Shown: positions 1 to 7,241 of the stretch, one piece after another
How the letters are laid out: each line of letters begins with the position of its first letter
Position numbering within the stretch: position 1 is the stretch's first letter
From: Clostridia bacterium
Lineage (GTDB): Bacteria; Bacillota_A; Clostridia; Oscillospirales; CAG-272
Assembly (NCBI GenBank): GCA_017466455.1
Contig: JAFTUD010000045.1
Coordinates: 1 to 9,313 of the forward strand
DNA: 9,313 bases
Reading direction: 5' to 3'
The notes under the pieces: generated by a model
Told to the model about the DNA's origin: nothing
What the model saw: only the letters and a program-made list of their open reading frames with translations
Database searches by the model: none
Position numbers and translations under genes: made by a program

Positions 1-3000
1 TGTAACCATTACCGAGGACACGCCAGTCTTTTGGGCTGATTCATAGGTGTGATATTCGGCATAATAGTCATCATAGGTGACACTATATAGCTCGCTATCG
101 CCGTGCATTATTACGATGCTAACCTTTATGTCGGAAACACATTGGCTATCATCTGCATCTATGCTCTTAACTGAGAACTTGATGTCACAGTCATCGCAAG
201 CATAAACATCGCTATCGGCGTCGCTTGGATATAGCAAGCCATCATCACGCTGGTACTCAAATTCTTGACCGCATAGGCACGATACTACCTTGAAATTATG
301 TCCGTCGCAAATGCTTTGAGTTACCGTTTCGTTTGAGATAATTACCTTGCATGGTAAATGGTGATATATATCGCCACTTTCCCTTGCTTGGCAAACGGTG
401 CATACCTTTTCCTCGTGGACTCCGTCATTACATGTTCCCTCGGGGTGAATTAGGGTATATGTGCTTTCCCACTCGTGGTCCTGAAATGATACAAAGTTTA
501 CATTGATTTGCGGGGTAAGTGGCTCGCCATCCTTGCCAGAAATGGTATATGTGCCCTTTTCGTAGGTAAGACAGCCCTTTTCCTCGTAGGTATATTCATA
601 CTTAATCTCAATGTCACAGCTTGAGCAGGTAGTGGTGCGTACATAAATTGTTTTTCCGCCCTCTTCCCTCGATGTTTCATCGCCTGTTATCGAGCAGTTT
701 ATATTAAATGAAGCCTCGGCAACCTCACCGCAGGCGCAGGAGCTTACTACTATTTCACCACCGCAGTAGGTATTTGAATCAATCGGGTGTCTTGTTATTG
801 ACATTCCCGTTTTATGCTCGTTAAACTCCTCAATCGCTGTTATAAACGAGCATTTTTCACAGTATGATATCGCAAGCACGCCAGCCTCACAGCTTTCATC
901 ATCGGTAAGATATACGAAAATGCTCTTGTCGTCATTTCCGCAGGTGCTACATTCCTTATAATCGCTATCCAAAAGGACAACAGGAATTGTAACCTCAGCG
1001 CTCTCATTATATTGAGATACGATATAAGCATAGGTCTTGCCTGCCTCAAGCTCGGCTGTAAGTGCGAAGTTATTGCTATATGCGCTATCATCGTCATAAT
1101 CTACATAGGTGACGAGCTCGCCATCGTCCCCAACGATATAAAGATACGCCTTTGTGTCATACGCTCGTGTTGCGCTAAGTAGGGTATATGTGCCACTCTT
1201 TGTTGGGGTAAATGTGTAGATTGCGTAATAATCTCCGTCAGCCTGCTGTGTAACCTTCAAGATGTCCACCTTTTGAGTTACTACAAGCGAGCATACTGAG
1301 CATGTATTCTTTACAGCTACCTTTCCGTTTTCCTTTGATGCTGTAACGGTGTAGGTGTGTGAATCGTAGGTCTCGCTCTTGCTTATTGAGAACTTCTCGC
1401 TCTCGCCAGCAAGCATCTTTATAGTGCTTGATTTTGTTGTGGTGCATCCGTTTTCAACCTTTGTCTCGGTCATTACAACCTTATAATCGCAAAGGGGGCA
1501 GGCGTAGCATACTCCGTTTTCAACGGAAGACGGTGTCAGATTGTAATCATCAAAGCTCATTGAGTAGTTATTACCGCACGGGCAGGAGCTAAATGAAAAT
1601 TCGTGATCTGAGCAAACGCCCTCAGCATCGGGGTCAAGCTCGTAAAGCGTTTCCTGCTCGCACCAGTTCCTCTCCTCTGCTGTGAAATAATCACAGTTAT
1701 CACAGCCACTAAAGATGTATATTCCGTCCTCACAGGTCCTTCCTACAAGCTTTGTTGCAAGGGTTGATTTCTTATGATTGTCGCTTGAGCCCGAGCCACC
1801 GTCAGCCTTATCTATGATGACCTCGCCATCTACTGTTACGGTTACGGTTACATCGTTATATGATACGCAACCCTTCTCATACTGCTCTATTACAACTGTA
1901 ATTACGATTTTTCCCTCAGGTGAGGTATAGGTCATTGCTGTGCGGGAAACGCCATCTACTGTTTCAAATGACGGAACCATTGTAAATTGCTCCAAGACGG
2001 AGTTTGGTATGCTTGCCGTTACATTTTCTCCGCATGCGCAGGAAATGGTCATAGCTGAGCCACTTAGCCCTGTCTCGTAGTCGGACAATTTATATTCCTT
2101 AGTGTTATATGCGTAGTGACCCATGTCAACTGTTTCAAAGGAATAGTCACATTCAGTACAGCCGATCTTAACTAAAATACCGTCCTCACAGCTTGTTTTG
2201 CCCTCTAAGAGTGTAAGCTCATACTTAACGCCTCCATGATCGGAATCCTCATCAAAGGTCACAGCATTGTAAATAACCTCTTGACCGTAGGTTATCTTCT
2301 TTGTATTTGTAATCTTTATTGTGCAGTTATCAATGAATTCTCCCACCTGCTCAGTAAGCACGACAAGGTCGCATCTACTGCAGGTCATGGTTTCGGTTGA
2401 TGTCATTTTGCCCGTTTCGGGGTCGGTTGTATTATTCTTTTGAGTTGTTGTGTCACAGTCTGTGATAATTTCGTAATCAGTATAGCCATCGCAAAGCGTA
2501 CAATGAACGAGGTTTATTTCGCCCTCGCAAATGCCCGCAAAGCCCGATACATCAACAGCCTCGGTTTCAAGCTTGCTATCGGGGTGATTATAAACAAGTC
2601 CTGCGGACTCATAGTCGCAATTCTTGCACTTATCAATGTAAATGCGTCCGTCTGCACAGCTTTGAGCGCCCTGTACGAGGTAGGTTGTTTGCTCAAGCTC
2701 GTGATGTTGGTTATAATTCTCGCTCTCGTTTGTCAAGTCGTAGAGTAGCTCATCATTGTTATAAATCTTGACATTTGTGTGAATTATGCCTATACAGCTG
2801 TCCTTGGTTTCCCATACATCAACAACGGTTTTAAGAGTGCAATCTTCACAGTCTACTGTTGTGATTTTATGCTCAACTCCGTCAACAGTTGTCTTTGATG
2901 ATGTCGGCACAGCTCCGCCGTTACAAAAGCCTTGGAAGCTTTCAAGTGCGGTGTAGTCGCAGCTTTCGCATTTTTCATATTTGAGGTACGGGAAGCAGTT

Positions 3001-3309
3001 ACTATATTCTCTGAAATCAACTAAAACTGCTATTTCATCATGCTCGTAATACTCGTAATGCTCCTTTGCACCGTTTAGAATTACGGTGTCGCCCTTCTTA
3101 ACTGTAAGGGTTGTATCATAAGCGATTTTACAGCCGTCTATTGTGATATCTGTTTCAAACTCAAATGATGTATTACATACAGGGCATGTGGTGTTTCCCT
3201 GTGAAAATCCACTGCTCATTTGCACATCACAGCTATACGCAAGACATTCGCTATCAAAGCCCTGCATCTTGCAGATTTTACACTCGGTATACCTTATAAA
3301 GCCACTGCA
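1..3309 (-). repeat. Seven tandem degenerate Cys-knuckle modules in the giant lipoprotein
   Basis: Module openings fall at C200, C304, C417, C573, C725, C1006 and C1159. Each has the form Cx(8-9)CxxC, in the later ones C-x-[DA]-G-x(6)-C-x-x-C, usually followed by DY or SF. In modules 3-7 a second knuckle (CTLC, CACG, CPCG, CACG, CLCG) lies 50-52 residues after the opening Cys. A third CxxC follows 78-92 residues after it in modules 3, 5, 6 and 7, then a lone Cys about 96-107 residues after it in modules 4-7. Spacing is protein-level and degenerate; I see no strong DNA identity between modules. Modules 4 and 6 resemble each other, as do 5 and 7. Confidence 0.8.
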
Positions 3310-3906
3310 AGCGCCAACGCTTTCAAGATCTAAGCGCTTTGTTTCAAAATCGTGCTCGCAAAGGGTCTTGCACACGGAGCATTTTCCGTCGGGCGTATAG
3401 TCATGCTTGCCCGTTGCGGGGATTACATCGGTTTTTGTATCGGTGTATGTAGCTCCGCCAAATTCAAGCGTTGCCACAATAGTCTTTACGCCTGCAACGG
3501 CACATGTTGCGCCCGTTGTAACGGATTCGGATATTGTTGCGCTCACCTCAGTGGTATGCTCGCTGTTTGCCGAGCAAACGAAGGTTAGCTTAGCGCTCTT
3601 GTTATCCGCGCTCCATGTCCATGCACCCTTTTCATAGGTGTGCGCTGATTTTGCTACCGCCTCGCTCTCGCTCTCGGAGCAAAGTGAGCAGGTACGGCTT
3701 CTTTGACCCTCCGTGGAGCAGGTTGGTGCGATTGTTTGTGTCCATTCGCCCCATACATGTGCGCACGGTGATGACTCGGAGCTTGACTCAGAGCTTGACT
3801 CGGAGCTTGAGCTACTCTCGGTATCATCGTTGCAGGATGCAAAAATCAGCATACTGCAAAGCGCCAAAATAAGGCAAAGGGCAATAAGTAAATTTCTCTT
3901 TTTCAT
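1..3906 (-). CDS. Giant modular cysteine-rich lipoprotein, C-terminus cut by the window edge
   Basis: I checked every codon in this frame: 1302 codons from ATG at 3906 to base 1 contain no stop, so the gene continues past the left edge. Residues 1-25 are a lipoprotein signal peptide (MKKR, hydrophobic core, then FASC with Cys25 as lipidation site), followed by a Ser/Glu linker (about 30-46). Next is a region common in Clostridia surface proteins (C48-x-H, then C73-x-x-C76, and HTYEKG near 90). From about residue 200, seven degenerate modules each open with Cx(8-9)CxxC and carry further CxxC or CxCG knuckles. A PPC-like beta domain lies at about 880-980. I count roughly 75 cysteines after the lipobox, extreme for a secreted Bacillota protein, which suggests metal-binding knuckles rather than random thiols. 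AGGAGG at 3911-3916 (4-base gap) fixes the start. Exported, membrane-anchored location is well supported; function is unknown (adhesion, metal binding or scaffolding are guesses). Confidence 0.9.
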   Translation of the reverse strand, partial: MKKRNLLIALCLILALCSMLIFASCNDDTESSSSSESSSESSSESSPCAHVWGEWTQTIAPTCSTEGQRSRTCSLCSESESEAVAKSAHTYEKGAWTWSADNKSAKLTFVCSANSEHTTEVSATISESVTTGATCAVAGVKTIVATLEFGGATYTDTKTDVIPATGKHDYTPDGKCSVCKTLCEHDFETKRLDLESVGACSGFIRYTECKICKMQGFDSECLAYSCDVQMSSGFSQGNTTCPVCNTSFEFETDITIDGCKIAYDTTLTVKKGDTVILNGAKEHYEYYEHDEIAVLVDFREYSNCFPYLKYEKCESCDYTALESFQGFCNGGAVPTSSKTTVDGVEHKITTVDCEDCTLKTVVDVWETKDSCIGIIHTNVKIYNNDELLYDLTNESENYNQHHELEQTTYLVQGAQSCADGRIYIDKCKNCDYESAGLVYNHPDSKLETEAVDVSGFAGICEGEINLVHCTLCDGYTDYEIITDCDTTTQKNNTTDPETGKMTSTETMTCSRCDLVVLTEQVGEFIDNCTIKITNTKKITYGQEVIYNAVTFDEDSDHGGVKYELTLLEGKTSCEDGILVKIGCTECDYSFETVDMGHYAYNTKEYKLSDYETGLSGSAMTISCACGENVTASIPNSVLEQFTMVPSFETVDGVSRTAMTYTSPEGKIVITVVIEQYEKGCVSYNDVTVTVTVDGEVIIDKADGGSGSSDNHKKSTLATKLVGRTCEDGIYIFSGCDNCDYFTAEERNWCEQETLYELDPDAEGVCSDHEFSFSSCPCGNNYSMSFDDYNLTPSSVENGVCYACPLCDYKVVMTETKVENGCTTTKSSTIKMLAGESEKFSISKSETYDSHTYTVTASKENGKVAVKNTCSVCSLVVTQKVDILKVTQQADGDYYAIYTFTPTKSGTYTLLSATRAYDTKAYLYIVGDDGELVTYVDYDDDSAYSNNFALTAELEAGKTYAYIVSQYNESAEVTIPVVLLDSDYKECSTCGNDDKSIFVYLTDDESCEAGVLAISYCEKCSFITAIEEFNEHKTGMSITRHPIDSNTYCGGEIVVSSCACGEVAEASFNINCSITGDETSREEGGKTIYVRTTTCSSCDIEIKYEYTYEEKGCLTYEKGTYTISGKDGEPLTPQINVNFVSFQDHEWESTYTLIHPEGTCNDGVHEEKVCTVCQARESGDIYHHLPCKVIISNETVTQSICDGHNFKVVSCLCGQEFEYQRDDGLLYPSDADSDVYACDDCDIKFSVKSIDADDSQCVSDIKVSIVIMHGDSELYSVTYDDYYAEYHTYESAQKTGVSSVMVT
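967..1269 (-). other. PPC-like (bacterial pre-peptidase C-terminal) beta domain within the giant lipoprotein
   Basis: Residues about 880-980 read IYTFTPTKSGTYTLLSA, then AYLYIVGDDGEL, a DYDDDSAYSNNF stretch, LTAELEAGKTYAYIV and a final VTIPVVL strand. This is the usual order of the PPC-type jelly-roll domain: an F-x-P-x-x-S/G-G-T-Y strand, a D-x-x-L/Y-x-[VI] strand, an acidic D-rich loop, and an L-x-A-G-x-x-Y strand. It is bracketed by CxxC knuckles at C869/C872 and C986/C989 and contains no cysteine itself, unlike its surroundings. Such domains commonly bind carbohydrate or act as spacers in secreted proteins; the role here is inferred. Confidence 0.6.
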
Positions 3907-3932
3907 ATGTCCTCCTTTAAATGAATGAAATC

Positions 3933-3959
3933 AAATTGCTAATTCAGATTGCTAATCTG
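3933..3959. promoter_or_regulatory. Two tandem palindromes with ATTGCTAAT core, candidate operator
   Basis: CAGATTgctAATCTG (3945-3959) is a perfect inverted repeat around a 3-base centre. AATTgctAATT (3934-3944) is a second one with the same centre. Their centres are 13 bases apart. They lie just downstream of the predicted transcription start of the giant lipoprotein gene and upstream of its ribosome binding site, the position of a classic roadblock operator or a leader hairpin. A related TTGCTAAT element sits in the leader of the LRR lipoprotein gene (7091-7098). Function is inferred from symmetry and position only. Confidence 0.4.
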
Positions 3960-3966
3960 TAATTTT

Positions 3967-3995
3967 AGTTTACTATATTTTTCGTTATTTGTCAA
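3967..3995 (-). promoter_or_regulatory. Sigma-A type promoter of the giant lipoprotein gene
   Basis: On the minus strand a perfect -35 TTGACA (3990-3995) is followed after 17 bases by TAAACT (3967-3972), a 4/6 match to TATAAT. It is placed about 60 bases upstream of the ATG at 3906, leaving room for the tandem palindromes and the AGGAGG site. Confidence 0.65.
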
Positions 3996-4016
3996 CAATT
4001 TTTCGTGCGTGCGTAT

Positions 4017-4048
4017 ATGCGTGGGCGTGCAGAGCCCGCGTGTTTTTT
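4017..4048 (+). terminator. Terminator-like hairpin on the plus strand, upstream of the giant gene's promoter
   Basis: GCGTGGGC (4019-4026), a 7-base loop, then GCCCGCG (4034-4040) pair with a G-T wobble; weaker pairs extend the stem outward. TG and six T follow (4043-4048). Read on the plus strand this has the form of an intrinsic terminator, although no plus-strand gene precedes it here. It could stop antisense transcription out of the giant gene, or be a fortuitous hairpin. Confidence 0.35.
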
Positions 4049-4163
4049 GAAAGATTTTTGGCGATTTTATATTATATATTATTAGTCAAGCTCCGCGAAA
4101 AAAGCAGATGATTGTCGCAAATTTTTTGCGTGATGAGGTGGATTTTCGGGGGTTGAGTGTCTT

Positions 4164-4214
4164 AAAATAAGAAAATGAGCAAGAGCAAAGGGGAAAAGCC
4201 CTTTGTTCTTGCTC
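4164..4214 (-). terminator. Rho-independent terminator of the esterase gene
   Basis: A 16-base inverted repeat, GAGCAAGAGCAAAGGG (4177-4192) and CCCTTTGTTCTTGCTC (4199-4214), has one G-T wobble and a 6-base loop. On the minus strand it is followed by ATTTTCTTATTTT (4176-4164). It begins about 40 bases after the esterase stop codon, so it fits the end of that transcript and separates it from the giant lipoprotein gene. Confidence 0.8.
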
Positions 4215-4252
4215 CTGCCTTTTATGCCTGACGGGAATGGAACGCTCCGCGC

Positions 4253-5194
4253 TTATGGCTCATATATGCTTATTATTTGCTCCGCAAAGAGATGTCCGAG
4301 CTTTAGCTCGCTCATAGAGTCGTAGTGCGCAAGGTCGGGCTCGTTTTGTGGCTCGTGCCTTGTTGTCAAGCCTGCCTCTATCGTTGAAAAATACAAGTTC
4401 AGCTCCGACTCCTCGGAAATGCGCTCCTTTGCGCTGTTGACAACCTCATATCTTGGGAAAATTGTACCCTCTTGTATTCCTGCATCAATAAAATATATTC
4501 CGCCCTCTTTCGCATAAGCATCTAAATCCTCTCTTAAAAAGGAAATGAAGCGCTTTTGATTATCGTAATACTCATCGGCGGTCTTGCCTATTGCATCGCT
4601 CTCGCCCTGCATCCAGCATATTGCATCAAGGCTTGCGTTATAATTGCTTTCCAAGAGCGCGTTCATATAGGTCGTTGTGAATTTCATGCACGCCTTGTAG
4701 ATGTCGCCACGGTCGTTTTTATCAAGCCATTGAGTTTTAAGACAGCTACCCGAATAGGTATATTTCAAAATGACTACCGTTTCATCGGGGTATTTTTTTG
4801 ACAGCTCCTCGGCAATTCCAAGCTCAGGGCCAAAATGCTCGCTCTTATGCCCTTGACCTACGCTGACGCGTACAAATTCACCGTTTGATGAATTAAGCTG
4901 ATTATCAACGCTATAATTTATAAGGACATTAGAAAAGCCGTTTTCGTATGTGCTATACTCCTCCGATGTGACATTCTTCTCTAAATAGCTATTCAAGGCA
5001 CAGCCCGTTGCGTTGCTTTGTCCGAGGAGTAAAATTACCTTAACGCGCTCCCCTGCGCCGTCGTTTAAGGTTGTTGGATTTTTAAAATCGGTATTCAATT
5101 CAAGATGAGAATTCTCCTCATCGGCGCATCCAAGCATTAAGAGCGTGGAAAAAACCGCCAAAATCGCCAAAATTACAGATACAGCCCTTCGCAT
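4253..5194 (-). CDS. Lipid-anchored SASA-family (SGNH-type) carbohydrate acetylesterase
   Basis: A 313-residue protein with a lipoprotein signal peptide (MRR, hydrophobic core, lipobox LMLGC with Cys23). The mature part carries the ordered blocks of the SASA family (sialic acid-specific acetylesterase-like, PF03629): GQSNATG with nucleophile Ser60, FGPELG (121-126), a GGT-like turn SGS ahead of W156, WMQGESDA (194-201), and DLAH with Asp287 and His290 as the likely remaining triad members. All catalytic positions are present, so an active O-acetylesterase acting outside the cell on acetylated sugars is likely; whether the substrate is sialic acid or plant/host polysaccharide cannot be told. 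AGGAGG at 5199-5204 with a 4-base gap fixes the start. It has its own promoter and terminator, so it appears monocistronic between two other surface lipoproteins. No neighbouring sugar transporter or glycosidase is visible. Confidence 0.88.
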   Translation of the reverse strand: MRRAVSVILAILAVFSTLLMLGCADEENSHLELNTDFKNPTTLNDGAGERVKVILLLGQSNATGCALNSYLEKNVTSEEYSTYENGFSNVLINYSVDNQLNSSNGEFVRVSVGQGHKSEHFGPELGIAEELSKKYPDETVVILKYTYSGSCLKTQWLDKNDRGDIYKACMKFTTTYMNALLESNYNASLDAICWMQGESDAIGKTADEYYDNQKRFISFLREDLDAYAKEGGIYFIDAGIQEGTIFPRYEVVNSAKERISEESELNLYFSTIEAGLTTRHEPQNEPDLAHYDSMSELKLGHLFAEQIISIYEP

Positions 5195-5222
5195 ATTGCC
5201 TCCTAAAATTTAATCTAACTAT

Positions 5223-5251
5223 ATAATATCACTCTTACACGGCTTTTTCAA
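5223..5251 (-). promoter_or_regulatory. Sigma-A type promoter of the esterase gene
   Basis: On the minus strand TTGAAA (5246-5251) and TATTAT (5223-5228) are separated by exactly 17 bases, each differing from consensus at few positions. It lies about 30 bases upstream of the ATG at 5194, giving a short leader with AGGAGG. Confidence 0.7.
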
Positions 5252-5342
5252 GAAATTACGGGGTTTTTTCCGTTTTTGAATGCTGTGGGCAAAAAACATT
5301 GAAAATCCGTTACGCAAAGGGCGGTTTTGAAATATTGCAAGC

Positions 5343-5371
5343 AAAAAAGCGGACAAGTCCGCTTTTTTTTT
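5343..5371 (-). terminator. Terminator of the LRR lipoprotein gene, probably bidirectional
   Basis: GCGGAC-AA-GTCCGC (5349-5362) is a perfect 6-bp GC-rich stem with A6 on its left (5343-5348) and T9 on its right (5363-5371). On the minus strand the stem is followed by TTTTTTGC, and it starts within a few bases of the stop codon at 5374-5376. The same structure works in the plus direction. Confidence 0.85.
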
Positions 5372-5373
5372 GC

Positions 5374-7068
5374 TTATCGCCATATAAATATTTCGCCATC
5401 CGGTCCATAGTGCCAGTAGACATCAGTCACGCTCGGTTGCTCCTCGCTATACCAATATGTATCGCAGTATGTTGCGTTCCATTCGGGGTCCCAGCTGCTT
5501 GGCAGGCTCTGCGCCTCGCAGAAAATCTCAAGCTTATCGCAATCGTAAAACGCGCTATATCCGATTGAGGTCACGCTTTTCGGTATTATTATTTTTCTAA
5601 GCTCTATGCAGCCCTCAAACACGCTATCTCCGATTGATATCAGGGTGCTTGACAGTGTTACGCGCTCAAGCGAGGTGCAGTGATAAAACGCCTCATCCTC
5701 TATTGTAGTCACGCTATTTGGGAGCTTTATCTCAACGAGTGAGGTACAATCGTTAAATGCGCCATCTCCTATGGTGGTAACGCCATTCTCGATTGTTACA
5801 TTTTCAAGTAGAGTGCATCCCGAAAATGCTAATCCTTCTATTTTCTTAATGCTACTCGGGATTGTTATATCAGTGAGCGAGACGCATCCTCTAAATGCGC
5901 TATCTCCTATGGTGGTAACGCCATTTTCGATTGTTACATTTTCAAGTAAGATACAATCATAAAATGCCAGCGCTCCTATTGATTTAACGCTACTCGGGAT
6001 TTTTACGCCCTCGAGCAGAATACACTCGCTAAACGCGCTCTGTCCTATCGTGGTAACGCCCTCGGGGATTTCAAGTGTCGCGCCTGCCCTTGCGCTTGGA
6101 TAGCGCAAAAGTGTCTTTTGGTCCTTGGTATACAATACGCCATCTACCGACTTATACGCGGTATTTTTTTCACCAACCGTTATGCTTTCAAGCTTAGGGC
6201 AATTATGGATAAGCGAATCTCCCGTTGAGGTTATGCTATCCCCGATTGTCAGGCTTTCAAGCGCGGTGAAATGGTGAAGCGCGCCGTTTTGAATTTTATC
6301 TCCCGAGGCTATAACCATTGTTTTTACGGTATCCCTCGGCATAAAAGTAATTGCATTTGCAGGAATGGTAGCGTTTTCTATATAGCAGGAGGAGAATACT
6401 CCTGTGCCTATTGTGGTTACGCTATTTGCGATTGTTACGCTTTTAAGAGCCCCACAGCCGATAAACGCCTGATATCCCAATGTAGTTACGCCATTTGGAA
6501 TAGTTATCTCCTTAAGAGAGGTGCAAGCCGCAAAGGCATTTGCGCCTATTGTGGTTACGCTGTCGGGAATTGTTATTTTTTCAAGCAATCTGGCTTCCTT
6601 AAACCCGTCATCTCTAATTATTGTCACCGTCTTGCCCTTGTAGGTGCTTGGAATGACAATTTCCTTTAGGTAAATAGCATTTCCGATGCTAACGGAATAT
6701 GTACCGTCATCAAGCGGGAAAAACGCAAGGCCATCAGTGCCATTTTGCTCGGGCTCTATTTTTCCAACATTTACGGGTGTGTCGGGTGCGTCGGTATAGG
6801 TAATCCAAAGATAACCGTCAATTATTTCGGTCTTTAAAATACCTCGTCCGCTTTCGCCCTGCGGTCCTTGTATACCCTGCTCGCCCTGTGCGCCTTGTTC
6901 ACCCTGTATACCTTGCTCGCCTTGTATACCCTGTATTCCTTGCTCACCCTTTTCGCCCTTTTCACCCTGCGGTCCTGCGGTGTCGCCACAGGATGCAAGC
7001 AAAAGCACCATTACAAGCGATAAGATGATGCAAATAAGCGATGCGAGCCTTTTGTTTAAAAATGTCAT
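5374..7068 (-). CDS. Lipoprotein with collagen-like stalk and BspA-type leucine-rich repeats
   Basis: A 564-residue surface protein. Residues 1-27 are a signal peptide ending in the lipobox LLASC (Cys27). Residues 32-74 are about 14 uninterrupted Gly-x-y triplets rich in GEQ, GIQ and GEK, a collagen-like stalk. Residues about 76-104 ([18 protein letters not shown] and NVGKI) match the small beta module that often follows such stalks. From about 160 to 520 there are about a dozen LRR_5 (BspA/TpLRR, PF13306) units of 23 residues of the form LxxITIPxSVTTIGxxAFxxC, with the usual break [20 protein letters not shown] in the middle. The C-terminal tail ([20 protein letters not shown], then YWHY) is the common end of these proteins. 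Family members bind host or microbial surfaces; adhesion is inferred. AAGGAG at 7076-7081 supports the start. Divergent from the AlbA_2 gene. Confidence 0.9.
   Translation of the reverse strand: MTFLNKRLASLICIILSLVMVLLLASCGDTAGPQGEKGEKGEQGIQGIQGEQGIQGEQGAQGEQGIQGPQGESGRGILKTEIIDGYLWITYTDAPDTPVNVGKIEPEQNGTDGLAFFPLDDGTYSVSIGNAIYLKEIVIPSTYKGKTVTIIRDDGFKEARLLEKITIPDSVTTIGANAFAACTSLKEITIPNGVTTLGYQAFIGCGALKSVTIANSVTTIGTGVFSSCYIENATIPANAITFMPRDTVKTMVIASGDKIQNGALHHFTALESLTIGDSITSTGDSLIHNCPKLESITVGEKNTAYKSVDGVLYTKDQKTLLRYPSARAGATLEIPEGVTTIGQSAFSECILLEGVKIPSSVKSIGALAFYDCILLENVTIENGVTTIGDSAFRGCVSLTDITIPSSIKKIEGLAFSGCTLLENVTIENGVTTIGDGAFNDCTSLVEIKLPNSVTTIEDEAFYHCTSLERVTLSSTLISIGDSVFEGCIELRKIIIPKSVTSIGYSAFYDCDKLEIFCEAQSLPSSWDPEWNATYCDTYWYSEEQPSVTDVYWHYGPDGEIFIWR
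5761..5958 (-). repeat. Near-identical LRR duplication, 138-base period
   Basis: Bases 5761-5820 and 5899-5958 match almost base for base over the first 50 positions, sharing for instance ATCTCCTATGGTGGTAACGC at 5764 and 5902. The period is 138 bases, exactly two 23-residue LRR units, and both copies encode [16 protein letters not shown]. The units between them are more diverged. It reads as a recent tandem duplication or gene conversion of a two-unit block inside the LRR gene. Confidence 0.75.
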
Positions 7069-7090
7069 TTTGGTTCTCCTTAAATTTAAT

Positions 7091-7107
7091 TTGCTAATTT
7101 AATTATA
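7091..7107 (-). promoter_or_regulatory. Extended -10 promoter of the LRR lipoprotein gene with TTAGCAA element
   Basis: On the minus strand TGC-TATAAT (7110-7102) is a perfect -10 with the TGn extension; the -35 is poor (TACACT at 17 bases), as is usual for extended -10 promoters. Immediately downstream, around the expected transcription start, lies AAATTAGCAAATT, whose TTAGCAA core (plus strand 7091-7097 region) matches the palindromic elements in the giant lipoprotein leader. Confidence 0.6.
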
Positions 7108-7241
7108 GCACAATATCGCTAAAAAGTGTAGATTTTTTTAAAACTTACAAGAATTTCAGAAGAAATCAGAGAAGAAAAGAAAAACGGTGTTAAGTTGGGT
7201 TAACCAAAGGAACAACACTTACAACTAAGAAAAGCATTGAG

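Larger units (their letters stand above)
3907..4252. other. Intergenic region between esterase gene and giant lipoprotein gene
   Basis: No gene is visible in these 346 bases. Going left to right it holds the leader and promoter of the giant lipoprotein gene, a strictly alternating pyrimidine-purine run, a plus-strand terminator-like hairpin, a short perfect palindrome CGCAAAttTTTTGCG-type inverted repeat at 4116-4130, and the terminator of the esterase gene. Bases 4049-4160 hold nothing else I can identify. Confidence 0.6.

Noticed and set aside
498..1447. Several minus-strand frames of 60-85 codons
   Set aside because: They overlap the uninterrupted 1302-codon frame in other phases and lack start signals; shadows of the real gene.
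2440..2748. A 102-codon plus-strand frame with hydrophobic segments
   Set aside because: It lies entirely antisense to the giant lipoprotein frame, has no ribosome binding site, and its composition is the mirror of the Cys-rich coding strand.
3143..3928. A cluster of overlapping plus- and minus-strand frames of 62-85 codons
   Set aside because: All fall over the N-terminal part of the giant lipoprotein, and their Ser/Arg-rich or Cys-rich content comes from its repetitive linker and knuckles.
6271..6669. A 132-codon plus-strand frame within the LRR gene
   Set aside because: It is antisense to clear LRR_5 repeats and reflects their periodic codons (CAYCGYA-like repeats), with no ribosome binding site.
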